Shown: positions 22,055 to 35,020 of the stretch, piece after piece
How the letters are laid out: every line of letters starts with the position of its first letter
Position numbering within the stretch: position 1 is the first letter of the stretch
Assembly (NCBI GenBank): GCA_029379385.1
Contig: CM055605.1
Coordinates: 9,583,001-9,647,000, forward strand
Source of the DNA: Quillaja saponaria
Taxonomy: Eukaryota; Streptophyta; Magnoliopsida; Fabales; Quillajaceae
Length of the DNA: 64,000 bases
Direction of reading: 5' to 3'
Notes under the pieces: model-generated
The model's database searches: none
The model's input: only the letters and a program-made list of their open reading frames with translations
Told to the model about the DNA's origin: nothing
Position numbers and translations under genes: made by a program

Positions 22055-24415
22055 TGTAATAAAAGATCAATAAACCCTAATCTTATCTATTATTATAATA
22101 TGAACCTTAATTTTTTATTTTTTTCTTCCAACTAAAAAGCAAGCTTGGCTCGCTTGACTATTATGCATGGCATGAAAATCGACATAAATCAATAACCAAG
22201 AATCTTTATCAGTGGAGTTCTCCACCACAAAGAGTTTCAAAGAACACTTCAATAAAATAAAAAAACTGACTGAAGATTATCAAATAAACAAATTCAAGTT
22301 TATAGAACACAAATTCAGCAAACCTACTAGAAGTAGGGCTAGAAGTAGCATCTCATTGCACTTCCAAGAAGAAGAAAAAACCTAACTATGGTCCAAAATT
22401 CATTTAAGCGAAATTGAATTTCACAAACTCTCTCAAAGTCCATGCAGTTAAATGCATATACATCAAAAGTTGTGAAGTATAAGACAAACAATCATTGTTC
22501 GAATAGTTTTCGTTCTATAATGGAAAAGTACGGGGCTTTCTCCTACTGCTTGAGAAAGAACCATAGGGAACACTTAACATTTCAAAGGGGGCATAGTTTA
22601 TTTATACATCCATTTATCAATTACACCGAGTGAAACACAGCCAATCCAGAAACCAGGACCAAAATCCACTTTCACCATATCGAACTTGATAAACCAGACT
22701 GATAATGAGATAGAGAAACGTAATAAATGGATGGATTCCGTAATGAAACCATCCGCGATAACAAAACCTGTGAATGTGACGTAGAGAGTGAGCCTACAAG
22801 AATTTCTGTCCAAAGCCCTTCTTCTCTTAAGAGGGTCTGGTCCTATTTATGTACTATTTTTCCTCATGGTCATGGCTTTCTGGGATTTCACTCTGGGATT
22901 TCACCTCTTCTTCAGCTTGGTTTAAATGGGCAATGACCTTTCCTCCAAATTCTCTCATGCTCTAGGGCATCATCCCTTTCTATTACGTTTTTTCTTATGT
23001 GTGTAAAGAAATTTGGCTTGCTAGGAACTTGATAAATCCGACTGATCATGAGATAGAGAAATCTGGCTTGCTAAAATAAGACAAACTCAATTTGTAACTA
23101 TGGAAAAACATAACAAACAAAGAGGAAGGGAGATAAATGAGATTTATTTTAGGAGGAGCTGAACTGTTTCAGGAAGAGTTGGTCTTCGGTATATTTTCAT
23201 ACTTGAGCATGAGATAATAAAATTTGATTGAAAAATTTTAAATTCTAAAAAATAAAATTGACCAAAAATATTCTTATAGGATTAAATTAAAAATAGAGAC
23301 AGTTGTGTTCTTATGTTTTTCATTCAATATATTTATATTGTAGGTTCAGGTTTTCAAAGTGTTAATTACATTAATTACAGAATTCCGTGCACCAAAAAAC
23401 ATCTAATATAATAATAATAATAATAGTAATAAATCTCACTCTTACAAGGAACATTCCCAGTAGAAAGTCTCTGATTATTGCATTACATAATATTATTATC
23501 ATGTTCATATACTAGAGGTTCCATTATCACATAGGTCAGCATATTAACCTCATTTCATGATTGGAAATTGAAAATAGGTGGTTCGACAAATATATATATA
23601 TACTCCTCAGTAGAAAATCAATTCAGAAAACCTAAATTTGTCACTCAAAAAAGGCAAGCAATCTCTATATAACTAGCATTGATCTGCCTCAATTTGTAAG
23701 ACCGGTCAGAAGCACTGAATGTTCTTTTTTTTTTTTTTTTTTTTCCAGACTTCATAAATACTGACATGAATGTGGTTTAGAAAGTCTTCATCAATCAACA
23801 TTCTTTAGACACAGTAACTGAAACATTTCAATCCATCTATCATTCTATATATGTAAGAAATGTGTTGAACTGCATATAGTAATTGCTGTGTGTGATGAGT
23901 GTGTTTCTACAATGTAGCGCCACGCATCGGGGTGCAAGAAATGAGCATGACTCTTAGTCTAAACAAAAGATTGTAAGAATAAGAAGGACATAATATAGAT
24001 TCAAATGAACAGACAGCATTAGCACTCATAGAAATGTAACTGGACAAAATGAGTAAGTATATAATCACCATTTCAGAACTTACTTCTTTTGTGTACTAAT
24101 TAACTTCAAAATAAGACACAAATTCAAGGACCTCAAATCAGATGAACGTATGTTCGTAGATTTCAATTGATGAGATGAACAAGTTCTAAATAATCTTAGT
24201 TCATTCAATTAGCTAGTTACTAGATCAAGTGAAATATATGAGCAAAAACAAAGAAAAATAACTGTATATGAAAGGGATAAAAATGAGAGAATTTTGTTTT
24301 CTGCAGATATCACTAACAAAGTTTTAGAAAATACAACTCCAATAGAAATGCCCTCTCTTAATACACATACATTAATTGAGAATCAAAATAAGATCTTAAC
24401 AAGGCAGTACAGGGC
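22055..24415. other. Intergenic region, origin unclear
   Basis: 22200-22980 has somewhat higher GC than its surroundings and small open frames without motifs; it could be an old LTR or gene relic, but I cannot assign it. The rest is AT-rich with a T20-type run near 23725-23745. No splice-consistent exon was found. Confidence 0.4.
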
Positions 24416-27300
24416 TAAAAAATATAATTGGCATTGTTGGACTTAATGAAATAAACTTTATCCTCTTCCTTAAACCATCACAAAGATAGCTAGGGTGATT
24501 GAAAGATAGATGAAGTTCAAAAGAACAAAAGCTGTTGACATTGGTTAGATTTTTAAACTAGTGTTCACAATTACAAGCTGCATAAGTTTTTTATAAGAGG
24601 TAAAGAACAAGGAGACAAATTGGATGGTGATTAAGTAATTGAGGGAAAAAAAGATTTGTAATTATGAAAATGAGTGATTTTTCATTTAGTTTTCTCCAAT
24701 ACCCAAAAGTTTAATTTGTTTCATAATTTTATTTTTCAGTAATGTACTGTTAAAAACAAATGTTCACTATGTAACTCTTTTCATATTGTATATCATGAAA
24801 GTTATGTTTCACAAATATTACACACTCCATGCGTTTTACAAAATAAGCACGAAGATAAACCTATAATCAAGACATACGCATTTCATGATTTGCACTTTAA
24901 CTATTGGCAAATTTTTTTTTGGCTATGGACAGCCTATTAAATGTAAATTTAATGTGAATGAAATCTTATCTAAGATCCTAAAGTTTCAAATTCGAGTACG
25001 GGTAAATTTGTTTTCTGGAATAGAAACACTTTCAAAAAAAGACAATGTTCCTTTATTTATTGAAATTCTCCCAAAGAAAAATTCACCCATAACGGCAATA
25101 AAGAAATCACATCTTTTTGACTATAGGCTGGCATCCTTAGGGGCACTCCATTAGCAGTTAGATTCATTGTTAAAATAATTTCGTCATTGTCAATTGTAAA
25201 TTAGACTTAGTTTAAGACATGATTATAATTTTATTATTAAGGTCTGGCATTTGAATTTATTCATGGATATTATATACGAATCATAAGTAATAACCACTTA
25301 ATTTTTAATTAATTTGATGAATATTTAACATCTTAATTAAATATTCATAAGGAAAAATTTCAAGTTGACGTGCTTAATGAAGATCTGTATTTGGGTTCTA
25401 GTAAATTTAACTCATTTGTGACCAAAAAAAAAAATAGAAATAGAAAAGTTCCAAAGGATCCAAATTAATATATATGGGATGTTTTTTTTTTCTCCCTCCA
25501 ATTCCCATTGAAATGATGGATTGAGAAGGGAAGGAAGAAGAAAAGTCACCAATTCAAATCTTCTGAATCTATGGCTACCCATTTTCTAACTATGAAGTAT
25601 TCATATCATAACTAGAAAAAAAGAAAAGAAAAGAAAAAGAAAAGTAACGAAACAAGCGAAGGAATCAAACGCATTTGAAATGGTAGGTTACGAGAAAACC
25701 AAACTAAATACATAATGTATTTTTTTTACTTGTTACAGAGATGTAAAGATTGAGCTCAAAGGTCATAACATTACATAATATAAAAAATCTTAAGCTAAGT
25801 AGTCCTCTAGTGCAAAATTAAAAAAAGTTAAACTAATAGAAAAAAGAATAATTATTGTGTTAGTCTTGTATCCGGTTAGGTCAAAATTTTGTGATGTGAC
25901 TCTTTAGATAATTATTATCTGAGAGTGATCTGAAAAATAAGTTTTAGTTTACGAAGTAGAAGAATTGACCAATAAGGTCATTCCATAGTAAGAGAACAAA
26001 ATTGGGGATTCAGGAGCTTACCCCCGAGGAAATTTTCTTTAAGATTTGTTTTACATTGTGGCCTTATATATAAAACAATTAGTTTTAGAGTTCGATAAGT
26101 TTTTTTAGAATTTATCAGACATTTGTATTTTCTCCAAGAACATAATAGGGTTAGGTTGAGTTGAATTTAGATACATATTGTGTTTTTCCTTTTACTTGCT
26201 TTCATTTTTCAGTTTTAAATTTCATCAAATTTTCACTTCTATTTTTACAGTAACAACAAGATTATAAACATCTTAAGTCCAAGCAATTCCTTAAACTAGA
26301 ACCTAAACAATAAAGTAGTCCACACATAGAAAACATAATTCTAATTAAGAAGCACTTAAATCTAAAAATCATTTAAATATTAGATAATCTCACTTTCACC
26401 TCCCAACTGAGTAACAAAATTCAAAGTCAATTTAAACACGATTAAGTGTCAGTTTGGTTTGTATTTGAAAAATGTGTTTGGCATTTGGAGTTCAAAATCA
26501 CATTTAGCTTGTTTAATAGCATATTTGGTTAAAACTGAAAATCACTTTTGGTCAAACGCTTAATATAGTTTTATCTCATTTTTCAGAAGCTACTCATGGT
26601 AGTTTTTCCAGAACACACTTCTGGAAAAATACAATATATTATTTTTATATTATTTTTGACATAAATACTCAATTTTTTAAAATAATATTCTTATGATTCA
26701 AAATTACGTTTTTGGATAACTAACTAAATAGAAAATAGATTATGCAAAAATCAATTCTTCCATAATCTCGACTAGTGAAATCAATAATTCAAAATGCTGA
26801 TTTTCAAACGTCAAACCAAACTAGCCCTAAGACTAACTTAGCAGTCTCGTGGTGAGGGTAAAGAAATTTAGAGTTCACTAAAATGCCTCTCAAATTTAGA
26901 GTTCACTATAATTAACATACACAATTACAATAATACCCTTATCTAAAATCTGAATGTTAGATCTCCTCACTCTTACAAACCCTTCTACATTCAAATCCTA
27001 AACTTATATTTTAGTTCCTTCCAATATCACAAATCCTTGTCAGCATGAAACTTAGACTCCAACAACTTACTTTTAAAAAATCTCAATTTCTCCCCATACT
27101 TATTAACAATGAGTTGTTTGGATATGTCAATGGTCCTATCCCTCCAATTCATAATTCCTTTTGGATCAACAACACCCTCAACAAAGATGTTTTAGTTGAT
27201 GTTCATGATCTCACTACATTTTCTTGACATTTTCCCTACAACTCTGATTTAAACTCCAAAATCTCAAAAAAAAGGGTACCAAAATCATGAATACCTATCT
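24416..27300. repeat. Segmental repeat block S, copy 1
   Basis: The block runs in parallel with sequence at 40212 onward and at 54370 onward. Shared landmarks in order are: AAAGATAGATGAAGTTCAAAAG; a stretch ending in TCATGAAAGTTATGTTTCAC; TTTATTCATGGATATTATATA; CAAGTTGACGTGCTTAATGA; GAAAACCAAACTAAATACAT; and a region with AACACTTCTACATTCA-like sequence near 26980. Identity is roughly 80-90 % by eye with many small indels. No conserved protein is encoded except a possible copia gag relic near 27045-27230. Confidence 0.85.
27045..27230 (+). pseudogene. Short copia gag N-terminus relic (copy in block S1)
   Basis: An open stretch reads FKKSQFLPILINNELFGYVN and continues PIPP. This resembles the W..Q...L...ELFGYVDG..P start of Ty1/copia Gag proteins. 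A related copy lies at 51780-51960. The rest of the element is not seen around either copy. Confidence 0.45.
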
Positions 27301-27519
27301 TCCTGATCTTAAAACTATATTTGATTCTCTTGTTGGCATCAATATCCAATAATAAAGATATGATTATCCTATGAAATATGAAGAATTTAATACCTTCTTT
27401 CTACGAGAATATAAATACAATTATAAAAATATATATTTTTCATGTAGAAATTTAAATACAATTATAATAATATATATTTTCCTTATCATTAGTGATGCTC
27501 TACTCATCTTAGGCAAAAA

Positions 27520-30500
27520 AAAAATAAAAAAATTAAGTTGAGATGTGTTAGTACGCATACAATTAGAGACTTTTCTCTACGTGGATACACAACTTTTACT
27601 CTTGGCTTTTAAAAGCTAAGGATGCTTTTAAAAGCTGAAAAACTGGCTTATGTTCTCAAAAGTTTAAAAGACTAATGCAGCCTTAATTTTAAATGAAAAT
27701 TCATATTTATCTTTTTCTTAATTAATACAGTACTTTAATAATCTCTTTTTTTATTATCAATATTTATTATAGTCAATTTAAATTTTTGGAGTAGCTTTAT
27801 AATAAATTTACCAAATATTAATTTGTGAATTCTATTTATTGATAGCAGTTTTTGCATTGCTATAACTTTTTAAAAATAACTCTAAAAAAATTATGAGAGT
27901 ACAACACTTCTCAAAAAGTCATAACATTATCAATAAGTTATATGGAGTCACGTACTTGAAAGGCTTTATTCCTAATCTTGAATTTGGTGAACAGTTGTAC
28001 CAATGAATGTGACCGAGCAAGCACTGCAACACAGAACGGGCCTTGGCCATACGCATCTTGGCTCACCTCAACTGCCAAGCCAAGCTTGGACCATCAATAT
28101 CAGCTTGGGTCTCGGGCCAAGAGCTTGGACTTAGCAGCTAGACCCGATCCAGCAAACACAATAGGTATGCTAAATTGCTATTTGACCCAGATCTTTCTAC
28201 ATTTTCTTTATTGGCCTAAAATACTTTCTATAATTTACACTATTTTCCCTAAACATTAGATTATTCATGAGTTTGGCTTGTGCATTTCTCCAGTTACACA
28301 AAATATCCCAGAGGTATAGTAATTCTCATTAGTTACCTAGAGAAGTCTAAATATTTATGAATTCAAATAATTCACTAAATACTTTTGAAGAATTGTATAT
28401 AAGTCCCTAAATTTCGCATAAGTGGCAAAATCAATTGAAAAAAAAGGCTAATATGAAGCATTGGTAATCCCCAAGTTCTCGAGCTCGAGTTTAGACACAA
28501 GACAATATCTTATTTTGTTCGTCTTCGTGGAAGTAGATACATAACTAAACTTCATGTTTAGACTTGGTAATTGCTCTAAGTTACTATGTCGTATCTCAAT
28601 TTCTAGAATTTGACATATAAAATAGCTTTTGGGCATAGTAAAATATAATTTATTACCTTGACTTTATAAATTAATTTTACAAATCGTGTAGTTACTGATC
28701 ACTTACAAGCTTGAAGCTAAAGTTCAAGGATCAAAGAGCATAAACTTACGAATAAATAATCATACACCGGCATTTAATTTGTTCACGAAATTATTCATTT
28801 ATACACATGATTTTAGTGATTTGTTGAGATTGGCCGTTTGGCCACCATTGGAGGCAAATAATACAGGTAAATCTCCTTGCACGAGCGACATTCACAAATT
28901 GGCCAAATCATGTTATTCGAATTCAAAGCCCTTAATAGTGGGTACGAAGCCTGGCCAAACAATGAAGGACCTTTTTGTAAATGGCCCCTACATTTTAAAA
29001 CCTTTAAAATAGCAGATATAAAGCCTGCCAAACAAGATTAGGAGGACTCGTGTATAAATGGCCCCTACATTTTAAAACCCTTAAATGACAGATATGAAGC
29101 GTGGCCAAATAAGGCTAGAGGACTCGTTTATAAACAGCCCCTACATTTCAAAACCCTGAAATAACGAATACAAAACCCAACCAAACAAGGCTAGAAGGAC
29201 CCGTTTGTAAACGCCCCTGCAAGAGGTCTTCTTTGCATTAAAATCACGTGCACATCGAGCAATTTCTTGGTCATTTGATCAGGTTTCCTACCTCAAGTCC
29301 AGTTTAACCATTCACAATTGACAAGTCCGAGGACCGCAGTAGTCCATGCAACCGTTTTTTAGAAATGAGTTGATATGTAAAAATCAAGAAGAGTAATAGA
29401 GTAGGAGGACTAGCTAGTGTTACAATATTATGTATATAGCCCGAGCACAATCCTAAAACGTCAAAAAGCAAGTGGTAAGAATCACTAAAGCTAAGATGCA
29501 TCCAAATCCATTATCATTTTGTTGTTGCACGCTTACCCGAATTAATGCATGAACGACATACACAAGGTATTTCTCTCAGATACCACAAAGCGCAAAATGC
29601 ATACATGATTATTACCATTTCATTACTACATAAGTGCTCAGCCTAAGTCGTAGGAATCACACACTTGCTCGGTCATTTGGCATGTACCGACCTGAAATCC
29701 AACTTAATTGCGAGACAAGCTTGTGGTGGTACCAACATCGGGCTTTAAGATTAGCTTTATTTCACACTTAAGCGAATTCTCGGAAAGCTAAACCACTTAG
29801 GATCGTCCCTTGTTAAGGGTAAACATGATATCCTCATTCGACAAAAATATAAAAATATATAATGCAATGGCTTGTTAGGAACTTAAAAATTATGAGTACA
29901 AATTTAACAAAAATCAACCTATGCTTTTTTCCTCAGAGAGAATAGAATATACACAAGATCAATTATAAATCAACCAACAATTTGGCAGAGAAAAAAAAAG
30001 AAGAATTCGAATGCATTCAACCTCAGGTGCTATTGCAATTCAGGAGCTTCACTATCTTGACCATACTAGCTGCATGACCCAAGCACCGAGCCATCCATAA
30101 TTTTACTAATCTCACAACTTAAACAAGTCTCAACTTTGGCATCGCCATTTTATGTTTAAATAGCCTTGGTCACCGCCACACTATTTTCATTGCCCAAAAC
30201 TTTATGACATTTGCTCGTCTTGTTGAAGACTCGAGCAACTTAACACTCTCACTCGCGACTTAAAGGCTATGAGTTTAGTAATCAGGAACTCAGTCTCCAT
30301 GGCCTTCGACCTCAAAAGAAATTTAACAAAGCACCACCTTATATTGATCAATGCCGACAACAAAAAACTCGATATTGCTTCGCTACTCGACCTTGTTTTT
30401 AAAAAGACTAGTGTATGTACAGTTATTGTATTCGGCCCACTCGAGTGCACTCAACCCTGTCAAGCGCACTAAGGACCCAATAAGGCTGAATAAGGACCAC

Positions 30501-30665
30501 AAGGTCCAATAAGACCATCAAGATTTATCTATGTATAGACAATTCTCCCCTAAACTAAGGGTTCCTGCAATCACACAGTCTTTTCTCTATGTGGACACAG
30601 TCTACATCTTCAGTCATACACCGGCCACCATTTTATAAACTAACAAGATGGTTCCTTGGTTTTTG
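27520..30665. mobile_element. About 3.1-kb insertion in block S copy 1, unclassified
   Basis: Block S copy 1 resumes near 30665 (CAATATCTCATTA, then ATGATAGCAATGATTCAC), whereas copy 2 passes directly from the 27500-equivalent to the same landmarks at 52370. About 3.1 kb is therefore extra in copy 1. It is more GC-rich than its flanks, has no recognisable polymerase, and holds a four-unit minisatellite. Related motifs, CTTTTCTCTACGTGGATACA (27572) and CTTTTCTCTATGTGGACACA (30579), occur near both ends and may be remains of terminal direct repeats. A LARD/TRIM-like or solo LTR-type insertion is possible; ends were not resolved. Confidence 0.5.
28938..29227. repeat. Minisatellite, four units of about 75 bp
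   Basis: Units begin near 28938, 29014, 29089 and 29164. Each contains a GAAGCCTGGCCAAACAA-like start, GGACTCGTTTATAAA and GGCCCCTACATTTTAAAACC. Divergence rises towards the fourth unit, which is truncated. Confidence 0.9.
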
Positions 30666-31260
30666 ACTATACCAAAAAATCATGTGTTTCAACGTTTAGT
30701 CATCTCCAATATCTCATTACTTTTTTCTTTTTCTTTTTTTCATTATTTCCTTTGTTAAGTTTTACATGACTATTACTTAAAACAAGTTAATATCTTATAT
30801 ACATTTCTCATACATGATAGCAATGATTCACGTGAAATCTATGATAAACATTGTTAGGCTGCTCATGAGTTCTATAATTATGCAATAAAAAAATAAAAAC
30901 AAACAAAAAAATAATAAACATCACGATTCTTGCATTCTTCTTTGAGAATTTTGAAGGCTAACAGGTACATCAAGGCAAGCAACCTCATTTTTAAAAATGA
31001 TAAACTTGGACTTAATTTATCAATTAATCCTTTATCAAATTAAGTTTGAATCTAATGCTTCTAATTTTCTTATATTCCTTTGCCCTGCAGCTTCTAGATT
31101 TTGATCTCTTAAATCTCTTTTCATTTTTTTAAAAGTAAATAATTACGTTAATCTTTCTTGAATTATGTTAATAATACACATTTTTTTTTTCCAAATCAAA
31201 CCTACATAAATAGACCTCTTTTAAAATTGAAAGAAAAAAAAATGGTTACAACTTAAATCA
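30666..31260. repeat. Block S copy 1, distal part
   Basis: Parallels 52360-52930: both contain AAAACAAGTTAATATCTTATA, ATGATAGCAATGATTCAC, GCTGCTCATGAGTT and CTTGGACTTAATTTATCAAT. Homology fades near 31260 (AAAAAATGGTTACAACTTAAATCA), where copy 2 enters a LINE fragment. 31260-32350 is AT-rich and I see nothing coding in it. Confidence 0.75.
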
Positions 31261-32369
31261 TACTAAAAGTAAAATTAAAAAATCTAAAATACCCTTATTG
31301 TTAAGAAATACATTAAATTTTAGCATCATTTGTTTTTTGGTTTGTAAAATGTCCAACTGACTTATGCGCTATCTCAAGTTCTTGATATACAACACTAGAG
31401 ACTTTACTAGTTGAAACAAACAAGCAATTCAAATTTTAGCATCATTTATAATGATTACATGACATTATTAAAATCAAACAAGATACAAGTCAATTAAATT
31501 TATAATAATTCTAAGTATCATATTAAAAAAATAATGAAAGAAAATATTTACAAAATATAATAACTTTTAAAAATTAATATAGGATTTATTCTTGCCAAAG
31601 AGGAATTTTTTTCTTTAATTTTTATACTTTTTTATCTGTAAAATTATTTTTAAAATGATAGTTAGTTTTTTATTTATTTATTTTTATCTATATTCCATTT
31701 CAAGTTGAACAATATTATTTCATCATTAATTTAATAAGATCTTGATAAGAAAATAATAAATATATTTTAGATATTTTATCTTAATTTCAAACTTAATGAG
31801 AGATATATATAAATATTAAAAATAAAATATATGTCTGCCTAATATCAACAAAATACATGAAGGTCTGAGTTATTTGTTTGTTTTATTATTATTGAAATAA
31901 GACTGCATGTGTTCTTAAATTAATTACGTGCTAATGAGCCACAGTAACTTATGAGTTGAAGCTGCGTAACGTGATTTAGCTCTCACCTTTCCCATATATA
32001 AACCACCAATCACAAGTAAATATAGGATTCACTTTCAGGTCCATGATGTACAACACCAATTGACTTTATCAGTTAATCAACTAATACTTCACGATCAAAA
32101 TTTTTCTATTTCTTATTGGCTTTGCACGAAACTATAATTGGTTGTCAAAACTCTTTCAACCGAATCCGCCCGTATCATAAACTTCAGATGAAAACAACAT
32201 AGTTTTATATCCGTTCTTGTTTCACCTAAACTAGAGACAAAAAGGAATGATGAAAATAGAGTGATATTGAAAATACTGATTCCTCACAAGTAAAGAATTC
32301 AAAAGATAATATTAATTCTTTACATGGAAAGAATCAGAATCAGTCAAACTCATTATAAGAAAAGAGAAA

Positions 32370-34560
32370 ATGAAGGAGGAAAACATGCTATGGAAATTGC
32401 TACCAATTAAGGAAAATTCAAATGTAAAATTGATGATTAGTAGTACAAAGGTGTTTGGACTTTTGAAGGGTCTTGGTCCCCGTTATGAATCTTTTATTAC
32501 TACCATGTTCAAACCTCTAACTCCTACATATCAATAATTGGTTCCACTTCTTCCAACTCATGAAACAATGAAAACTTTATGCAGGAGTGGTGGATTCAAA
32601 CCTCCAAATCAGAATATGACTTTCTTTAGCAATCATACTCAAAATTATGCCAAAAAAGGTAATCCATATCAAGGTGGCTTAAGTACATCCAAGGGGCATG
32701 GTTTTTCATTTTCTAAGCAAACCTTTACTAAGAGGGAATAAAATGAGATCAACAAAATCATTACAATAGTAACTAAGCAGCTCAATGAAAAGAAGTATGC
32801 AATCTACTTGTTTGTCAAATCTATAACAAAGCAAAATCATTTAGCAAATGAATGTTTGCATCGTTTTAGTCAAACTTTCCAGCCAGTTGAGGATACTATT
32901 CCAGCACTTGTGGCCATGAATCTTAATGAAGTTATGTCACATGGTTTCCAGACATTGGTGCTTCCGCATACATGACCTTTTATTATGGTAAGTTTAATAC
33001 TTTAAAACCATATCAAGATAAAGATAAAATATTTGTTGGAGATGAAAATTTATTAGATATATCACATATTGGTACAATGTCTCTTGACGTATGGAAAGAT
33101 AAACTTTAATTAAATAATGTCCTAGTGGTTCTTGAAATAAAGAATAATTTATTACCTATTAGTAAACTTATTTCACATTATCCATATGATTTCACCTTTT
33201 CATATGATGATTTTATGATTAACGCTCAAGCAATGATCTCAAGAGGTAAAAAAGATGGGAGACTATATGCCTTAAAGCTAACAAACGAGGTTGCTTTGTT
33301 TTCAACCAGATTTAGAGGAGCCACAGATGAGGTTTGGCATCAAAGGCTAGGCCATCCTCATTTACAAGTTTTGAAAAAAAATTCAAAAGAAATAAGCTCG
33401 TCATGAATACTAGCAATAAGGTTTGAGAAGATTTGTACAAGATGTCAAATGGCTATTCGAGTTGCTTACCTTTATTATCTTCCAATAATTTTTCAAATAA
33501 ACCTTGTTAAATTATTCACAGTGACTTATGGGGACTAGGCCCAATGCTTTCTTATCACAGATTTTTATATTATGTGATTTTTATTGATGAATGAACTAGA
33601 TTTACATGGATTTTTCTTCTTAAAAAGAAATTATATTTTGTTGAAAGTTTATTAAATTTTACAAATTTATAAAAACTCATTTTAACAAGAAAATAAAAGT
33701 TTTTCAATCTGATGGTGGTAGTGAATTTTAGATAACGAGTTCAAGGACTTCTTAGCTAGTAAAGGAATAAAGCAATAAATTTCATACCCATTTACCCTAG
33801 AGCAAAATGGTCTTGTGAAATAATAACACAAAAGTATTACAGAATTAGGATTAACGATGCTTTTTCATGGTCATGTTCCTAAATGATTTTGGGTAAAAAC
33901 TTTCAGGACAACAATTTGGCTTAATAATCAACAACCTTGTAGGGTTACTTAATTGAAAATGTACATTTGAATTGAATTTCAAAATAAAAACCAAATTATT
34001 CTTATCTTACGAACCTTTGGTTGTAAGTGTTTTCCTTACTTACGAGATTATACAAAATAGAAATTTGAAGTAAGACCTTTGCCATGTGTTTTCTTAGATA
34101 TTGTGAGTTTCACAAAGGTTATCAGTGGTTCTATCCTCCTATAAATCAGGCATATTTATCATGACATGTGGTATTTGATGGGAGTTCATTCCTTATTTTC
34201 AAACCATGACTTTCATTGAACAAAGAACATTGAATTAACTGATTTTTTTGATTGATTTTCAGGAAATGATGCAGAGGGACACAAGCACTTCCATCTTAAT
34301 TTCCTTTTTGTCCGAAAGCAAATGATTCCATGAACAACTCTACTTCTCATAGTGACTCACATGCTCATACAACAGTGCCTGAAACACTTGAAAGAAGTTT
34401 TGTTGCACCTCTTGATAGCATTCATACTACATCACCAAACTTGGAAACAACCATTGGATGATTCTACTTTACAACTTCAGGAAGATGGTTTACCACAAGT
34501 AGATTCTTCTCAACAAGATATCACATCCTACCAATGGCCATCATATTTTCCCACAAGTAT
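32370..34560 (+). pseudogene. Ty1/copia gag-pol fragment 1 (plus strand), dead
   Basis: In order I read: a gag segment (KVFGLLKGLGPRYESFITTM near 32450), a degraded protease (WFPDIGASAYM near 32945), a pre-integrase domain (VWHQRLGHPHLQVL near 33330) and an integrase core beginning HSDLWGLGPMLSYH near 33520. The C-terminal spacer contains DNSTSHSDSHAHT or its frame-shifted equivalent near 34340. Stops and frameshifts break every domain, and no LTR was seen. 33583 onward is duplicated at 58873. Confidence 0.85.
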
Positions 34561-35020
34561 CCTTATCCCCCCACGTTGAATGCAAGGAATTTTGTTCAAT
34601 CAAATTGACTCAATCAAATTTTCTATTATGGAAAACCTAACTAATAGGTATTGAGGAAAGTCGACATGAATGGCTTTCGCACTAGAGAATACCAAATTCC
34701 AAAAAAGTTTACCACTGTCTCAAATGCTGAAACTGTGGATGAGAATCGGATGGAGAATAATCTACAGTACATAGCTTGGAAATGGTCTGATAGACTTCTT
34801 TGAGGTTGGATTACCAAAACTCTTTCATAAAAAATTCCAGGCCTTGTTGTTGGACTTGACACATTGGTGATGTTTGGAGAGCTCTTATAAATTCATTCTC
34901 TCATGTATCCCAACAAAGGGAATTTTACTCACTTCAATTATTGCAATTGCTTAGCAAAGACAACTATAATATGAATGAGTATTTGCAAACTTTCAAGAAT
35001 ATTTGTGAGGAATCAGTATC
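34540..35020 (+). pseudogene. Second copia gag start joined after fragment 1
   Basis: After DITSYQWP the sequence turns into a copia Gag N-terminus (NFLLWKTKLMGLLES in the better-kept copy at 59830-59910; here more degraded). It continues to a segment like MNEYLQTFKNICEE near 34970-35010. Gag following integrase in the same direction means two copia pieces were joined. The same joint occurs in the second copy of the block. Confidence 0.65.

Noticed and set aside
22442..22936. Possible gene in the GC-richer stretch
   Set aside because: The frames are short, on both strands, and have no motif or consistent splice sites; left as unassigned.
28938..29227. CRISPR-like array
   Set aside because: Repeats are adjacent without unique spacers and diverge progressively; this is a eukaryotic minisatellite.
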